From NCBI GenBank assembly GCA_027459285.1, contig DAIDIQ010000067.1, forward strand, positions 1 through 37,862: a DNA stretch of 37,862 nucleotides, given 5' to 3'. Positions 14,141 through 23,833 of this stretch are shown here, one piece after another (within the stretch, counting starts at the first letter, position 1; the number at the start of each line of letters is the position of its first letter). The position numbers and the translations under genes were made by a program. Under the pieces are notes generated by a model that saw only the letters and a program-made list of their open reading frames with translations, did no database searches and was not told where the DNA came from. Origin of the DNA: Acetobacteraceae bacterium. Lineage in GTDB: Bacteria; Pseudomonadota; Alphaproteobacteria; Acetobacterales; Acetobacteraceae.

Positions 14141-14319
14141 TGCCGACGCACGCTAACGCGGCGCGCGCGTCGTTGGAATAGAGTAGAACGACAAATGATG
14201 ACATTCTTCTTTTTGGCGAAACGCGACGCAACCTGGCGTTGCGCGCTTGCCACCCGCGCCGGGCCGGTTATACGAGGCGGACGAACTGCTACCCCCGCGA
14301 AGGACGCCGCCGCACCGCC

Positions 14320-14835
14320 ATGGACCTGAAGCAGCATATTCGCGGCATTCCCGATTTTCCGAAGCCGGGCATCCTGTTCTATGACATATCGACGCTGCTG
14401 CGGCACCCGGATGCCTGGCAGGTGGCGATGGGACGGCTGGCGCGGATCGTCAGTGGCTACTCGCCGCAAATGCTGGCCGGCATTGAAAGCCGTGGTTTTC
14501 TGTTGGCGGCGCCGTTGGCACTGAAACTGGGCCTCGGCTTCATCATGTTGCGCAAGCGGGGCAAGCTGCCGGGCGAGACGGTCGGGCTGGATTATGCGCT
14601 GGAATACGGCACCGACCGGATCGAGATGCAGGCTGACGCGGTGGAGGAAGGTTGCCGCGTCGTGGTGGTGGATGACCTGTTGGCCACCGGCGGCACCATG
14701 ATGGCGGGCATCGGGTTGCTGCGCCGCCAGGGGGCGGTGGTGCCGGGCGCCGCCGCCATGATCGAGCTTGCCTTCCTGAACGGCCGGGACCGTCTGGATG
14801 TTCCGTTTTCGGCCTTGGTTTCCTATAACGAATGA
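14320..14835 (+). CDS. apt: Adenine phosphoribosyltransferase
   Basis: [66 protein letters not shown] loop [14 protein letters not shown]. Confidence 0.96.
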   Translation: MDLKQHIRGIPDFPKPGILFYDISTLLRHPDAWQVAMGRLARIVSGYSPQMLAGIESRGFLLAAPLALKLGLGFIMLRKRGKLPGETVGLDYALEYGTDRIEMQADAVEEGCRVVVVDDLLATGGTMMAGIGLLRRQGAVVPGAAAMIELAFLNGRDRLDVPFSALVSYNE

Positions 14836-15875
14836 CCGACCCCGGGTGCACACGACGCCGGTTGCTCGGCGGACTTGCGCTGCTCGGGGGTGTGTTCGCC
14901 TGGCCTCGTGGCCTGCTGGCGGCGGATGCCTTTCCTCATGACGTGACGATTATGGTGGCCGGCCCGGTTGGCGGCGTGTTGGACCAGGCGGCGCATGCCA
15001 TGTTGCCGGGGCTTGTGGCCGGGTTGCCGCCCAACACCGCCATTCTGCGCCGCCCGGTTGGCGGGCTGGACGGGGTGACCGGCGCGAATGCCTTCATGGC
15101 GCAGGCGACGCTGGACGGCGGCACGGCGTTGCTTGTGCCCGGTGCGGCCTCGCTCGCCTGGCTTGCCGGCGACAATCGGGTGCATTTCGACCCATCGCGG
15201 TGGCTGGCGGTGCTGGCTTCGACCATGCCTGGCTTCCTCGTGGTGCGTGATGGCGCCCGGATCGAGCCAGGCAAGCCGGTGCGGGTGGCAAGCCAGGGCG
15301 CGGTCAGCCCAAGCCTGGCGGCTTTGCTTGGGCTTGATCTGCTTGGCGCGCATGTGCACCCGGTGGTCGGCATAACGGATGCCGAAGCGGCGCTTGCGGC
15401 GCTCGGCCACGGCACCGTGGACGCGGTATTGCTGCGCGGCGACGGCACGATCGCGCGGCTGGCCAGCCTTCAGGGCAAATTCAGGCCGCTGTGCACGCTC
15501 GGCACGCCACAACCCGGCGGCGACCTCACGCGGGACAGGCTGGCGCCGACGGTGCCAACCCTGGCGGAATACGCCGCATCGATAGGCAACCCCTTGCCGC
15601 GCGGACCGAAATACGATGCCTGGCTGTGCGCGGCGAGCGCCGCGCAGTTGCGTGATACGCTGGTATTGCCCAGCCTGATTCCCGCCGCCGCCGTGGCCAT
15701 CTGGCGCAACGCCGCGTCAACCGCGGTCAGTGACAGCCTGAGCAGTTCGGTCAATATCATGCTGGCATCGGCGGCTTCCGCGCTGTTGCGCGCCTTGTCA
15801 CCCGGCGGCGCCGCCTTGCTGGAATTGCGCACATGGCTCGCCGAACAACTGGGCTGGCGCCCGGGCGGCCCGTAG
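14832..15875 (+). CDS. Tripartite tricarboxylate transporter (Bug/TctC-like) substrate-binding protein
   Basis: Tat-like signal [49 protein letters not shown]; overall fold pattern resembles TctC. ATGA overlap with the apt stop. Confidence 0.65.
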   Translation: MTDPGCTRRRLLGGLALLGGVFAWPRGLLAADAFPHDVTIMVAGPVGGVLDQAAHAMLPGLVAGLPPNTAILRRPVGGLDGVTGANAFMAQATLDGGTALLVPGAASLAWLAGDNRVHFDPSRWLAVLASTMPGFLVVRDGARIEPGKPVRVASQGAVSPSLAALLGLDLLGAHVHPVVGITDAEAALAALGHGTVDAVLLRGDGTIARLASLQGKFRPLCTLGTPQPGGDLTRDRLAPTVPTLAEYAASIGNPLPRGPKYDAWLCAASAAQLRDTLVLPSLIPAAAVAIWRNAASTAVSDSLSSSVNIMLASAASALLRALSPGGAALLELRTWLAEQLGWRPGGP

Positions 15876-15884
15876 CCGCCAGGG

Positions 15885-16538
15885 TCAGGGCAGATGCCCG
15901 GTCTTTCGATACATCAAGGCACCGGCGTCGCTGCTGATGGCGAGGTGGCTGCCCGCGGGAAACCGCGCCCAGCCATGTTTTGCCAGGGATGCAGAGCCGA
16001 TCACGGCGTTCCCATCGATGACGAAGAATTCCGCGCCGCGTGGCCAGGTTTCGGGCGGGCCCTGATAGCCGGCGGCAAGGCGGAGCAGGCTGACCTGCTC
16101 CCACGGCGCATCGAACAGGCTGGCCTGTTCGATGCCAGGCCCGGTCTGGCGCCAGATGGCCGGGTCATGGGTATCGAGTCTCAGCCTGGCGGTTTCCTCG
16201 GCCGGCATTTGCCGCAGCTTGACCAGAATGACGGCACCGGGCCGGCTTGCCGGGCTATGGTGCGACCCGGGTGGGTTTCGGACATACCAGCCGGCCGGAA
16301 AATCTCCGGTTTCGTCGGAAAAAACCCCATCGAGCACCAGGAATTCCTCGCCGGCGCCATGGGTGTGCGCCGGAAAGCGCGAGCCTTGCGCGTAGCGCAC
16401 CAGCGAGGTGGCGCGCGCCACCTCGTCGCCATCGCGTTCGAGCATGCGGCGGTCTATGCCGGGGGTGGGCGATGCGACCCAGGCAATGTCATTGCCGTGC
16501 ATGATGGCAGGCCGCGAGAGATCGGCATTATGTTGCAT
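15885..16538 (-). CDS. Cupin-domain protein (ChrR-like bicupin)
   Basis: SRFPAHTHGAGEEFLVLDGVFSDETGDFPAGWYVRNPPGSHHSP (cupin 1), plus a second diverged cupin RGAEFFVIDGNAVIG..WARFPAGSHLAI. Start placed at MQHNADLSRP (16538). Confidence 0.75.
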   Translation of the reverse strand: MQHNADLSRPAIMHGNDIAWVASPTPGIDRRMLERDGDEVARATSLVRYAQGSRFPAHTHGAGEEFLVLDGVFSDETGDFPAGWYVRNPPGSHHSPASRPGAVILVKLRQMPAEETARLRLDTHDPAIWRQTGPGIEQASLFDAPWEQVSLLRLAAGYQGPPETWPRGAEFFVIDGNAVIGSASLAKHGWARFPAGSHLAISSDAGALMYRKTGHLP

Positions 16539-16569
16539 GCAGGCGAATTGGGTCGCGCCCTGGCATGGG

Positions 16570-17367
16570 TCAACCCGCGATGCGCGCGACCGCGCTTCGT
16601 GGCGCGGCCAGTGTGGCGGAGAGGGCCAGAATATCGGCCGCGGCATGGCTTTGCGGCGACCGGGTGAGCAGGGGTGTCTGGTGGCGGATGGCATCACGCA
16701 CCCGCGGGTCACGCCGTACGATGCCGGCAAGCCGGGGCGAAAAGCCAAGGAAAGTCTCCGATGCGCGCGCCAGCGTGGCAAAGCCGCGCCTGCCCTCGGC
16801 CGGGGTTTGCACCTGGTTCATGACGACCGCGCGGTCGGTGCCGCCGCCATCCGCCGCGTGCAGCTTCAAGACCGCGTAGGCATCGGTCAGGCTGGTCGGG
16901 TCGTCGGTCGCGACCAGCAGGAGCGTATCGGCCGCGGCGGCCAAGCGGCGGGCCGGCGGCTCGATGCCGGCGGCCAGATCCGCGATGATGGTGTCGTAGC
17001 GCGATGTGGCTGAACGCAGCGCGCCGAGCAATTGCGCGAGGGCAGGCTCAGGCAGCGCGGCCAGCCCGACCGCGCCGGAGCGGCCCGGCAACCAGTCGAA
17101 CCCGCAGGAGGGGCAGGGCTGGATGGCGCCGAGAATGCCGCCCGGCTGGTCGAATTGCGCGGCGAGATCGCGCCGGGGCACCAGACCGAGTTGGATATCG
17201 ATATTGGCGAGCCCGAGATCGCCATCGAACAGCAGCACACGCTGGCCGGCCCGCGCCAGCGCCTGGGCCAGGGTGATGGCCAGGAAGGTTTTGCCGACCC
17301 CGCCCTTGCCGGAGGCGACAGCGACCAGCTTGCCGGCCTTGGGTTGATCGGCTGGCATGCGCGTCAT
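16570..17367 (-). CDS. flhG: MinD/ParA-family ATPase FlhG
   Basis: LVAVASGKGGVGKTFLAITLAQALARAGQRVLLFDGDLGLANIDIQLGL; immediately downstream of flhF, overlapping by 4 nt. Confidence 0.88.
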   Translation of the reverse strand: MTRMPADQPKAGKLVAVASGKGGVGKTFLAITLAQALARAGQRVLLFDGDLGLANIDIQLGLVPRRDLAAQFDQPGGILGAIQPCPSCGFDWLPGRSGAVGLAALPEPALAQLLGALRSATSRYDTIIADLAAGIEPPARRLAAAADTLLLVATDDPTSLTDAYAVLKLHAADGGGTDRAVVMNQVQTPAEGRRGFATLARASETFLGFSPRLAGIVRRDPRVRDAIRHQTPLLTRSPQSHAAADILALSATLAAPRSAVARIAG

Positions 17368-18293
17368 GCGCCTGGCTCCCTGTTTCCGGCGGGCACGGCG
17401 AGGCCCGCGCGCAGCCTTTCCGCCAGCAATGAGGCTGACATGGGGCGTAAGCCGTTGGCCGCGTTGGCTGACAGTCCGGCCTCGGTCAGGCCAAGCCCGG
17501 CTGCGTGCACGGCATGCAGCAGGCTGCCCAGCCGGCGCGTGAGATCGAGCCGGGTGGCGACGAGAAGCTCGGCGCCGGCCTCGGCAAAGCTGACCGAGAT
17601 CTCGGTTGCCTCCATCGCATCGAGGCCGGCGGGGAGCACGAGCGCCAGCCGCGCACCCGTGGCCGCGGCCAGTGCCGCCACCTCGTCACGCTCATCGGCG
17701 TTGCGACAATCGGCACCGGCCATGTCGATCAGTACCGGGGTGCCATCCGGCCGCCTGGCCAGCGCGCGCGCGAGCGAAACCGGCTGCGCCGCCGCCACCA
17801 GATCAAGCTTGAGCAGGCGGGTATAGGCAGCCAGTTGTTCGGCGGCGCCGGCGCGTTTGCCATCAGCGGTGATGACCATGGGGCGTAGGCCGGCGAGCAC
17901 GAGCCGTGTGGCGATGCGGGCCACGGTGCAGGTTTTGCCGGCGCCGGGTGGGCCCACGAACAATAACGGCCCGGATTCCGGCGCGATCGGGGGAAAGCGG
18001 AACAGCGCGGCCAGGGCTTGTTCCAGCGGCGATTCCCGCAGGCGGTGGGCCAGCAGGCCGGAAAGGCCGTGAAACGCGGCAAGCCCGTCCGGCACGGAGG
18101 ACGGGACGGGTTGGGTTGGGGATGCAAAGGCCGCCGCGGGGGCGGGTGTTTCTGGTGGCTCGACCGCGGCGGTGAGTTCGATGATGCCGCGCACGGTGCG
18201 CGCGCCAAGGATGAGCGCGTCGGGTCCGAGTTCGGCCCGCGCCTGGCGCATCGCCTCGGCCATGCTGGGGCCGCGAAACAGTTTGAGCCGCAT
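17364..18293 (-). CDS. flhF: Flagellar SRP-type GTPase FlhF
   Basis: MRLKLFRGPSMAEAMRQARAELGPDALILGARTVRG; P-loop FVGPPGAGKTCTVARIA; between flhA and flhG. Confidence 0.87.
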   Translation of the reverse strand: MRLKLFRGPSMAEAMRQARAELGPDALILGARTVRGIIELTAAVEPPETPAPAAAFASPTQPVPSSVPDGLAAFHGLSGLLAHRLRESPLEQALAALFRFPPIAPESGPLLFVGPPGAGKTCTVARIATRLVLAGLRPMVITADGKRAGAAEQLAAYTRLLKLDLVAAAQPVSLARALARRPDGTPVLIDMAGADCRNADERDEVAALAAATGARLALVLPAGLDAMEATEISVSFAEAGAELLVATRLDLTRRLGSLLHAVHAAGLGLTEAGLSANAANGLRPMSASLLAERLRAGLAVPAGNREPGA

Positions 18294-18299
18294 GCCGGC

Positions 18300-20405
18300 T
18301 TACACCGTGGCCACGGTTCTGATACGCGCGCGGGGATGAATTTCCGCTTGCGCCAGCACGGCGGTGGTGGGCCGGATACGCTCGACAATGGCGCGCACAT
18401 GCGGGCGGATGGCGCCGCTGGTGAGCAGGACGGGCTGGTCGGCGTCGGCCGGCAGGGAATCGAACACCTGGCGCAACCGGGTGAAGAATTCCTGGAGGCG
18501 CGAGGGCGCCATGGCAAGCTGACGGTCATCGGGCGGGCCGACCAGGCTTTCCGCGAAGCTCGCTTCCCAGTCAGGCGAGAGCACGATCAGCGGCAGCACC
18601 CCACCCGCGCCGACATGCGCGTCACTGAGCTGGCGTGCCAGTCGGGTGCGCACATGCGCCATGATGACCGCCGCCGGGCGCGCGCTGCCGCCACAGGCTT
18701 CCTGGATGCCCTCGAGTATGGTCGGCAGGTCACGGATGGAGACGCGTTCGGCCAGCAGCCCTTGCAGCACACGCTGCACCAGACCGAGCGACACCACGCC
18801 GGGAATGAGATCATTGACCAGGCGGGCATGATCTCGCGGCAGATCATCGAGCAGCTTCTGGGTATCGGCGTAGGTGAGCAACTCCGCCATGTTCTCGCGC
18901 ACGATCTCGGTCAGGTGCGTGGTCAGCACGCTGGACGGATCGACCACGGTACAGCCGCGAAAGACCGCCTCCTCGCGCAGATTGGGGGTGATCCAGAGGG
19001 CGGGCAGCCGGAAGGCCGGCTCCTCGGTGCGTTCGCCTTCCATGCTGGGTAATTTGCCCGACGGGTCCATGGCGAGCAGCGCGGTCGGCCGCAACTCACC
19101 GCGCCCGGCCTCGATTTCCTTGATGCGCACCACATAGGTTTCGGCCGGCAACTGCATATTGTCCTGAATGCGGACCGGCGGCAGCACGAAGCCGAGTTCG
19201 GCCGCGATCGAGCGGCGCAGCCCCTTGATTTGCTCGGTCAGGCGTGGCGCGTCACCGCCAGCCAGTGACAGCAGGGCGTAGCCGAGCTCCAGCCGAATGG
19301 CATCGATGCGCAAGGCATCGCTGATCGGCGATTCGGCGCTGGGGGGCGCGGCAACCTGGATGACATCCTCGGTTGCAGCGTGCGGGTGCTTGTGGCGCAG
19401 CCAGGCGGCGCCCCCGGCAAGCCCCGCCAGCGCAAGGAACGGGAACGCCGGCAGACCCGGCAGCAAGGCCAGCACCAATGCCGCGCCGGCGGCAAGCGCC
19501 AATGGCTTCGGGTTGCCGCCAAGCTGGCGCACCAGGGCCGCGTCCGCCGTGCCTTCGGTGCCGCCCTTGGTGACGACGATGCCGGCCGCGGTGGATACCA
19601 GCAGGGCGGGAATTTGCGACACCAGGCCATCACCCACCGTCAGCGTGGTGTATGTGCTGGCGGCATCGGCGAACGCCATGCCGTGCTGCACGAGGCCGAT
19701 GGTCAGGCCGCCGATGATATTGATGGAGGTGATCATCAAGGCGGCGATCGCGTCGCCCCGCACGAATTTTGCCGCGCCGTCCATGGCGCCATAGAAGGCG
19801 CTTTCCTCCTCAAGCTCGCGGCGCCGCTTGCGCGCGGTTTTTTCGTCGCACATGCCCGATGAGAGTTCGGCGTCGATCGCCATCTGCTTGCCGGGCATGG
19901 CATCGAGGCTGAAGCGCGCCGCGACCTCGGCGATGCGGCCCGAACCCTTGGTGATGACCATGAAATTCACCACCAGAAGGATGGAGAAGACGATCAATCC
20001 GATCACCACGTCTCCACCCATCAGGAAGCCGCCAAAGGCTGCGACGACATGGCCCGCCGCGGTCGGCCCCTCGTTGCCGCGGGAAAGAATGAGCCGGGTG
20101 GTGGCGACATCGAGCGACAGGCGCAACAGCGTGGTCAACAGCAGCAGGGTCGGAAAACTGGTGAAATCCAGCGGGCGGCGCAGAAACAGGGCCACCATCA
20201 GCACCAGCACCGAGGCGGTGATGGATAAGGCCAGGCCGAGATCCAGCAGCAGGGTGGGCAGCGGCAGAATGAGCACCGAGAGCAGGCAGACGACGCCGAT
20301 GGCCAACCCGATATCGCTGCCCGGCCGGATACGGTCGAGACGGCTGAGCCAGGGCGGCACGCGCAGCATGCCTTGCAGGCGCAGGCCGGAAAGCACCGAT
20401 TCCAT
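18300..20405 (-). CDS. flhA: Flagellar export apparatus protein FlhA
   Basis: 701 aa; [72 protein letters not shown]-type region, C-terminal cytoplasmic domain. Confidence 0.96.
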   Translation of the reverse strand: [701 protein letters not shown]

Positions 20406-20431
20406 GCCTTAACGTCCGCGTCGGGGTGACA

Positions 20432-21778
20432 TCACGCCGCCTCGGTCGCAAGGCCGCTGGGCGGCTTCGGCACGGCGGCACCCTGCTCGGAATAGTCACG
20501 CAGCTTGTTGCGCAGGGCACGGATGGATATGCCGAGAATTTCCGCGGCATGGGTGCGGTTACCGAGCGTGTGCTGCAAGGTGCGGAGTATGGCCTCCTGT
20601 TCGATGGCACGCATGGTGCGGCCGACGAAGCTGGCCGCGTCATCGGGGTTGGGTGTCGGGGCGGCGGCAAGGTCCGTGGCGTTCGGCCCGAGCTCGATCG
20701 CCTCGACCCCTATCGTGTCGGCCTCTGTCAGCAGGACCGCGCGGTGCACCACATTTTCCAGCTCGCGGACATTGCCGCGCCAGCCGTGCCCAACCAGGCG
20801 GCGCACCGCGCCCTCGGTCAGCGGTCGGGGGGGTAGGCCGTTCACCTCGGCGAAGCGGCTCGCGAAATGCGCGGCGAGCGCGGGAATATCGGCGGGTCTT
20901 TCCCGCAGGCTGGGTACACGCAGGGTGATGACATTGAGCCGGAAATACAGATCCTCGCGGAAGCGGCCGGCTGCTACCTCGGCCGGCAGATCGCGATTGC
21001 TGGTGGCGAGAATTCGTACATCGATTTTGACCGGACCGCTGCCGCCGACCCGGTCTATTTCGCGTTCCTGCACGGCGCGCAGCAATTTTGCCTGGAGGCG
21101 TAAATCCATCTCGCTTATTTCATCCAGCAGCAGCGTGCCGCCGCCGGCTGCCTCGAACTTGCCGATGCGGCGCGCGAGGGCACCGCTGAAGGCGCCGCGC
21201 TCGTGGCCGAACAATTCCGATTCGAGCAAGGCCTCGGGGATGGCGGCGCAGTTCACCGCCACGAACGGGCCATCGGCACGGCGCGAGGCGCGGTGAATGA
21301 TGCGCGCCATGACTTCCTTGCCGGTGCCGGATTCGCCGCAGATGAGGACCGAGGCGTCGGCCCGGGCCACCATTTCGGCCCGGCGCAGCGTGGCCAGCAT
21401 GACCGGATCACGCGCGATGAAATCGGCCGAATCGCGTGAGACGGCCTGCAGCATCGCGGCGATCAATTCCGGGTCTGGCGGCAGGGGCAGAAAGTCCCGC
21501 GCGCCGGCAATGATGGCGGATTCCACCAAGGCAGGGTCTGGATCGACGCCGGTTGCGACCACGGGTATGCGCATGCGTTCCCGCCGCAGATCGGCTAGCA
21601 GGGCCGCGACATCCTGGGTGAGATCACACAGCACGAGGTCGATGCCGGCATCGTTGCGCAGCATGCGCAGCGCCGCCGCGACATCATCGGCCTGGTTGAG
21701 CCGGATGCCGCGCGCCATGGCCATGCGCGCCGCCGTGCCGAGATCAGCGGAGAGCGCGCCGATGACGAGCAGGCGCAT
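20432..21778 (-). CDS. flbD: Sigma54-dependent flagellar transcriptional regulator FlbD
   Basis: AAA+ ICGESGTGKEVMARIIH, FGHERGAFSGALARRIGKFEAAGGGTLLLDEI; C-terminal Fis-type HTH GNRTHAAEILGISIRALRNKLRDY; located between fliN and flhA. Confidence 0.9.
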   Translation of the reverse strand: MRLLVIGALSADLGTAARMAMARGIRLNQADDVAAALRMLRNDAGIDLVLCDLTQDVAALLADLRRERMRIPVVATGVDPDPALVESAIIAGARDFLPLPPDPELIAAMLQAVSRDSADFIARDPVMLATLRRAEMVARADASVLICGESGTGKEVMARIIHRASRRADGPFVAVNCAAIPEALLESELFGHERGAFSGALARRIGKFEAAGGGTLLLDEISEMDLRLQAKLLRAVQEREIDRVGGSGPVKIDVRILATSNRDLPAEVAAGRFREDLYFRLNVITLRVPSLRERPADIPALAAHFASRFAEVNGLPPRPLTEGAVRRLVGHGWRGNVRELENVVHRAVLLTEADTIGVEAIELGPNATDLAAAPTPNPDDAASFVGRTMRAIEQEAILRTLQHTLGNRTHAAEILGISIRALRNKLRDYSEQGAAVPKPPSGLATEAA

Positions 21779-21803
21779 TACACGAATTCCCTTGCCTTCG
21801 GGG

Positions 21804-22121
21804 TCATGAGGATCGCTCCGCCTTGACGATTTCGGTCATGGTAACGCCCAGTCGGTTGTCATCGACCATGACCACCTCGCCGCGGGCGACGAGACGGTTA
21901 TTGACGAAGATGTCGATCGGCTCGCCGAGTTTACGGTCAAGCTCGACGACCGCGCCACGGCCGAGACGAAGCAGCTGATTGACCTGAATGGTCGCCTTGC
22001 CCAGAACCGCGCTGACCGTGACGGGAATTTCGTACATCGCCTCGAGGTCGCGCGCGCCGCGGCCGCCTTGGTCGGTGGGCTGGGGAGTTTCCAGCTCGGT
22101 GAGGGCCATTTCATCAGACAT
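21804..22121 (-). CDS. fliN: Flagellar motor switch protein FliN
   Basis: MYEIPVTVSAVLGKATIQVNQLLRLGRGAVVELDRKLGEPIDIFVNNRLVARGEVVMVDDNRLGVTMTEI. Start [11 protein letters not shown] at 22121. Confidence 0.95.
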   Translation of the reverse strand: MSDEMALTELETPQPTDQGGRGARDLEAMYEIPVTVSAVLGKATIQVNQLLRLGRGAVVELDRKLGEPIDIFVNNRLVARGEVVMVDDNRLGVTMTEIVKAERSS

Positions 22122-22848
22122 AATCGGCTTCTCTTTCGTTACGGCGGCTTGGCACATGGCCACGCCGGATCGTGGGTTCGGGACCGAGTGCGATGCCGAG
22201 TGGCTGCATGGCCTCGGTCAGGCCGGCGAGCAAGGCGCGCGTATCGCGGCAGGCCGAACCGCCTTCCCAGCTTATGCGCAAATCCCCGATGCAAAGCGTT
22301 GCATCGGCAATGAGCGTGTGGGCGGGGCCGGCGGTTCCTGGCTCGCCCAGCAAGACTTGCAGGCAGGCAATATCGGCGGGGTGGCAATGCAACGTGGCGC
22401 TGAGGGTGGGGGTGAGGAGCGGCAAGATTATCGCTGCCAATGCGCGCGCCTCGTTCGGCCCATGTTGGTCACATAAATCGGGCAGGCATGCGGCGAGGAG
22501 GCGCAACATGGCGTGCGCGGTGGACTCGGCGGTCGCGCGCGCCGCCGCGCTCGCCCCGGCCGTGGTGGTGGCGGCGATTTCGGCCAGGCGCAGGGCGAGC
22601 AGGCCGCGCGCCTCGGTTTCACGAAGCGCCGCGTCGGCCTGGGCGGCGGCGAAGCCATCGTTCCAGCCAGACTGACGCGCCGCCGCGAGGTCGGCATCGG
22701 TCAGTGGCGGCGGTGGCATGGCGGGCTCGGGCGGCGGTGGCGGGGGGACGTCGAAATCATCGACGAACAGCACGCCCCCGCAGTCCGGGGCAACGGAAAA
22801 ATCCTCCATCAGGAAGGGCGCGTCCGTATCAATAGACAAGTTGCTCAT
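22114..22848 (-). CDS. fliH: FliH-like flagellar assembly protein (FlbE-type)
   Basis: Located between fliG and fliN; proline-rich N-terminus then [35 protein letters not shown] and a FliH/HrpE-like C-terminal region. Sequence similarity is weak and the call rests partly on context. Confidence 0.65.
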   Translation of the reverse strand: MSNLSIDTDAPFLMEDFSVAPDCGGVLFVDDFDVPPPPPPEPAMPPPPLTDADLAAARQSGWNDGFAAAQADAALRETEARGLLALRLAEIAATTTAGASAAARATAESTAHAMLRLLAACLPDLCDQHGPNEARALAAIILPLLTPTLSATLHCHPADIACLQVLLGEPGTAGPAHTLIADATLCIGDLRISWEGGSACRDTRALLAGLTEAMQPLGIALGPEPTIRRGHVPSRRNEREADYV

Positions 22849-23833
22849 CCTTGCCCTGCGCCAACTCGATTTCGCCTTGCGCGGCCAATTCCTTGGCTTG
22901 CGCCACGATCATGGCCTGAGCGTCATCCACGTCGCGCAGGCGAACCGGGCCAAGCTGATCGATTTCCTCCTGCAATATGGCTCTGGCACGCTCGGACATG
23001 TTGCCAAGAAACAACTGCCTGAGTTGCGGCGATGCGCCCTTCAGCGCCACCGGCAGCCGGTCGCGCGGAATGTTGCGCATCAGCTTTTGCACTGCCTGGC
23101 CATCGAGCCGCTGCAGGTCATCGAAGGTGAACATCAGCGATTTGATACGCTCCGCCGCCTCGCGGTTGCGTTCCTCGAGCGCGCCGGTGAAACGCTGTTC
23201 GGTGGCGCGATCAAGGTTGTTGAAAATATCCGCCATCATCTCGTGCGCGTCACGTCGCGTGCCACGATCGAGGTTCGACATGAATTCGCTGCGTAACGTG
23301 CGCTCCACCCCGTCGAGCACGTCCTTCTGGACGCTTTCCATGCGCAGCATGCGCATGACGACATCGATCGCGAAGCTGTCTGGCAACAGGGAAAGCACGC
23401 GGGCCGCATGGTCCGAGCGCACCTTCGAGAGCACCACCGCGACGGTCTGCGGGTATTCGTTTTTCAGGTAGTTGGCCAGCAGGGCTTCATTGACGTTGCC
23501 GAGCTTGTCCCACATGGTGCGGCCGGCCGGGCCGCGAATTTCCTCCATGATCTGATCGGCGCGTTCAGGCGGCAGGGTGCGGCGCAGCAATTGTTCGGTC
23601 GTGTAGAAGGTGCCGACCAGATTGCCGTGGCCATGTATGCCGCTGACGAATTCACCGCAGAGTTTTTCGATGGCGGCGGCGGGCAGACGGCCGAGCTGCG
23701 CCATGGTGAGCGAGATTTCCTTGATTTCGTCCTCGGCCATCAGGGCGAATACCCGACCGCAGGTTTCCTCGCCCAGGGCAAGCAGCAGCGCTGCCGCTTT
23801 CTGTCGCCCATCCATTTGTTCGGGCGTCTTCAT
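22829..23833 (-). CDS. fliG: Flagellar motor switch protein FliG
   Basis: [86 protein letters not shown]. Confidence 0.96.
   Translation of the reverse strand: MKTPEQMDGRQKAAALLLALGEETCGRVFALMAEDEIKEISLTMAQLGRLPAAAIEKLCGEFVSGIHGHGNLVGTFYTTEQLLRRTLPPERADQIMEEIRGPAGRTMWDKLGNVNEALLANYLKNEYPQTVAVVLSKVRSDHAARVLSLLPDSFAIDVVMRMLRMESVQKDVLDGVERTLRSEFMSNLDRGTRRDAHEMMADIFNNLDRATEQRFTGALEERNREAAERIKSLMFTFDDLQRLDGQAVQKLMRNIPRDRLPVALKGASPQLRQLFLGNMSERARAILQEEIDQLGPVRLRDVDDAQAMIVAQAKELAAQGEIELAQGKDEQLVY

Noticed and set aside
14227-14243. Small inverted repeat CGCAAC-CTGGC-GTTGCG upstream of apt
   Set aside because: Six-bp stem in GC-rich DNA with no further support; likely chance.
12914-14329. 471-aa plus-strand ORF running to apt
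   Set aside because: Mostly antisense to the WbsX/GT gene; the 3' end overlaps the apt start; no domain.
14137-14853. 238-aa minus-strand ORF
   Set aside because: Antisense to apt, which has clear motifs.
18018-19052. 344-aa plus-strand ORF
   Set aside because: Antisense to flhF/flhA; spurious composition.
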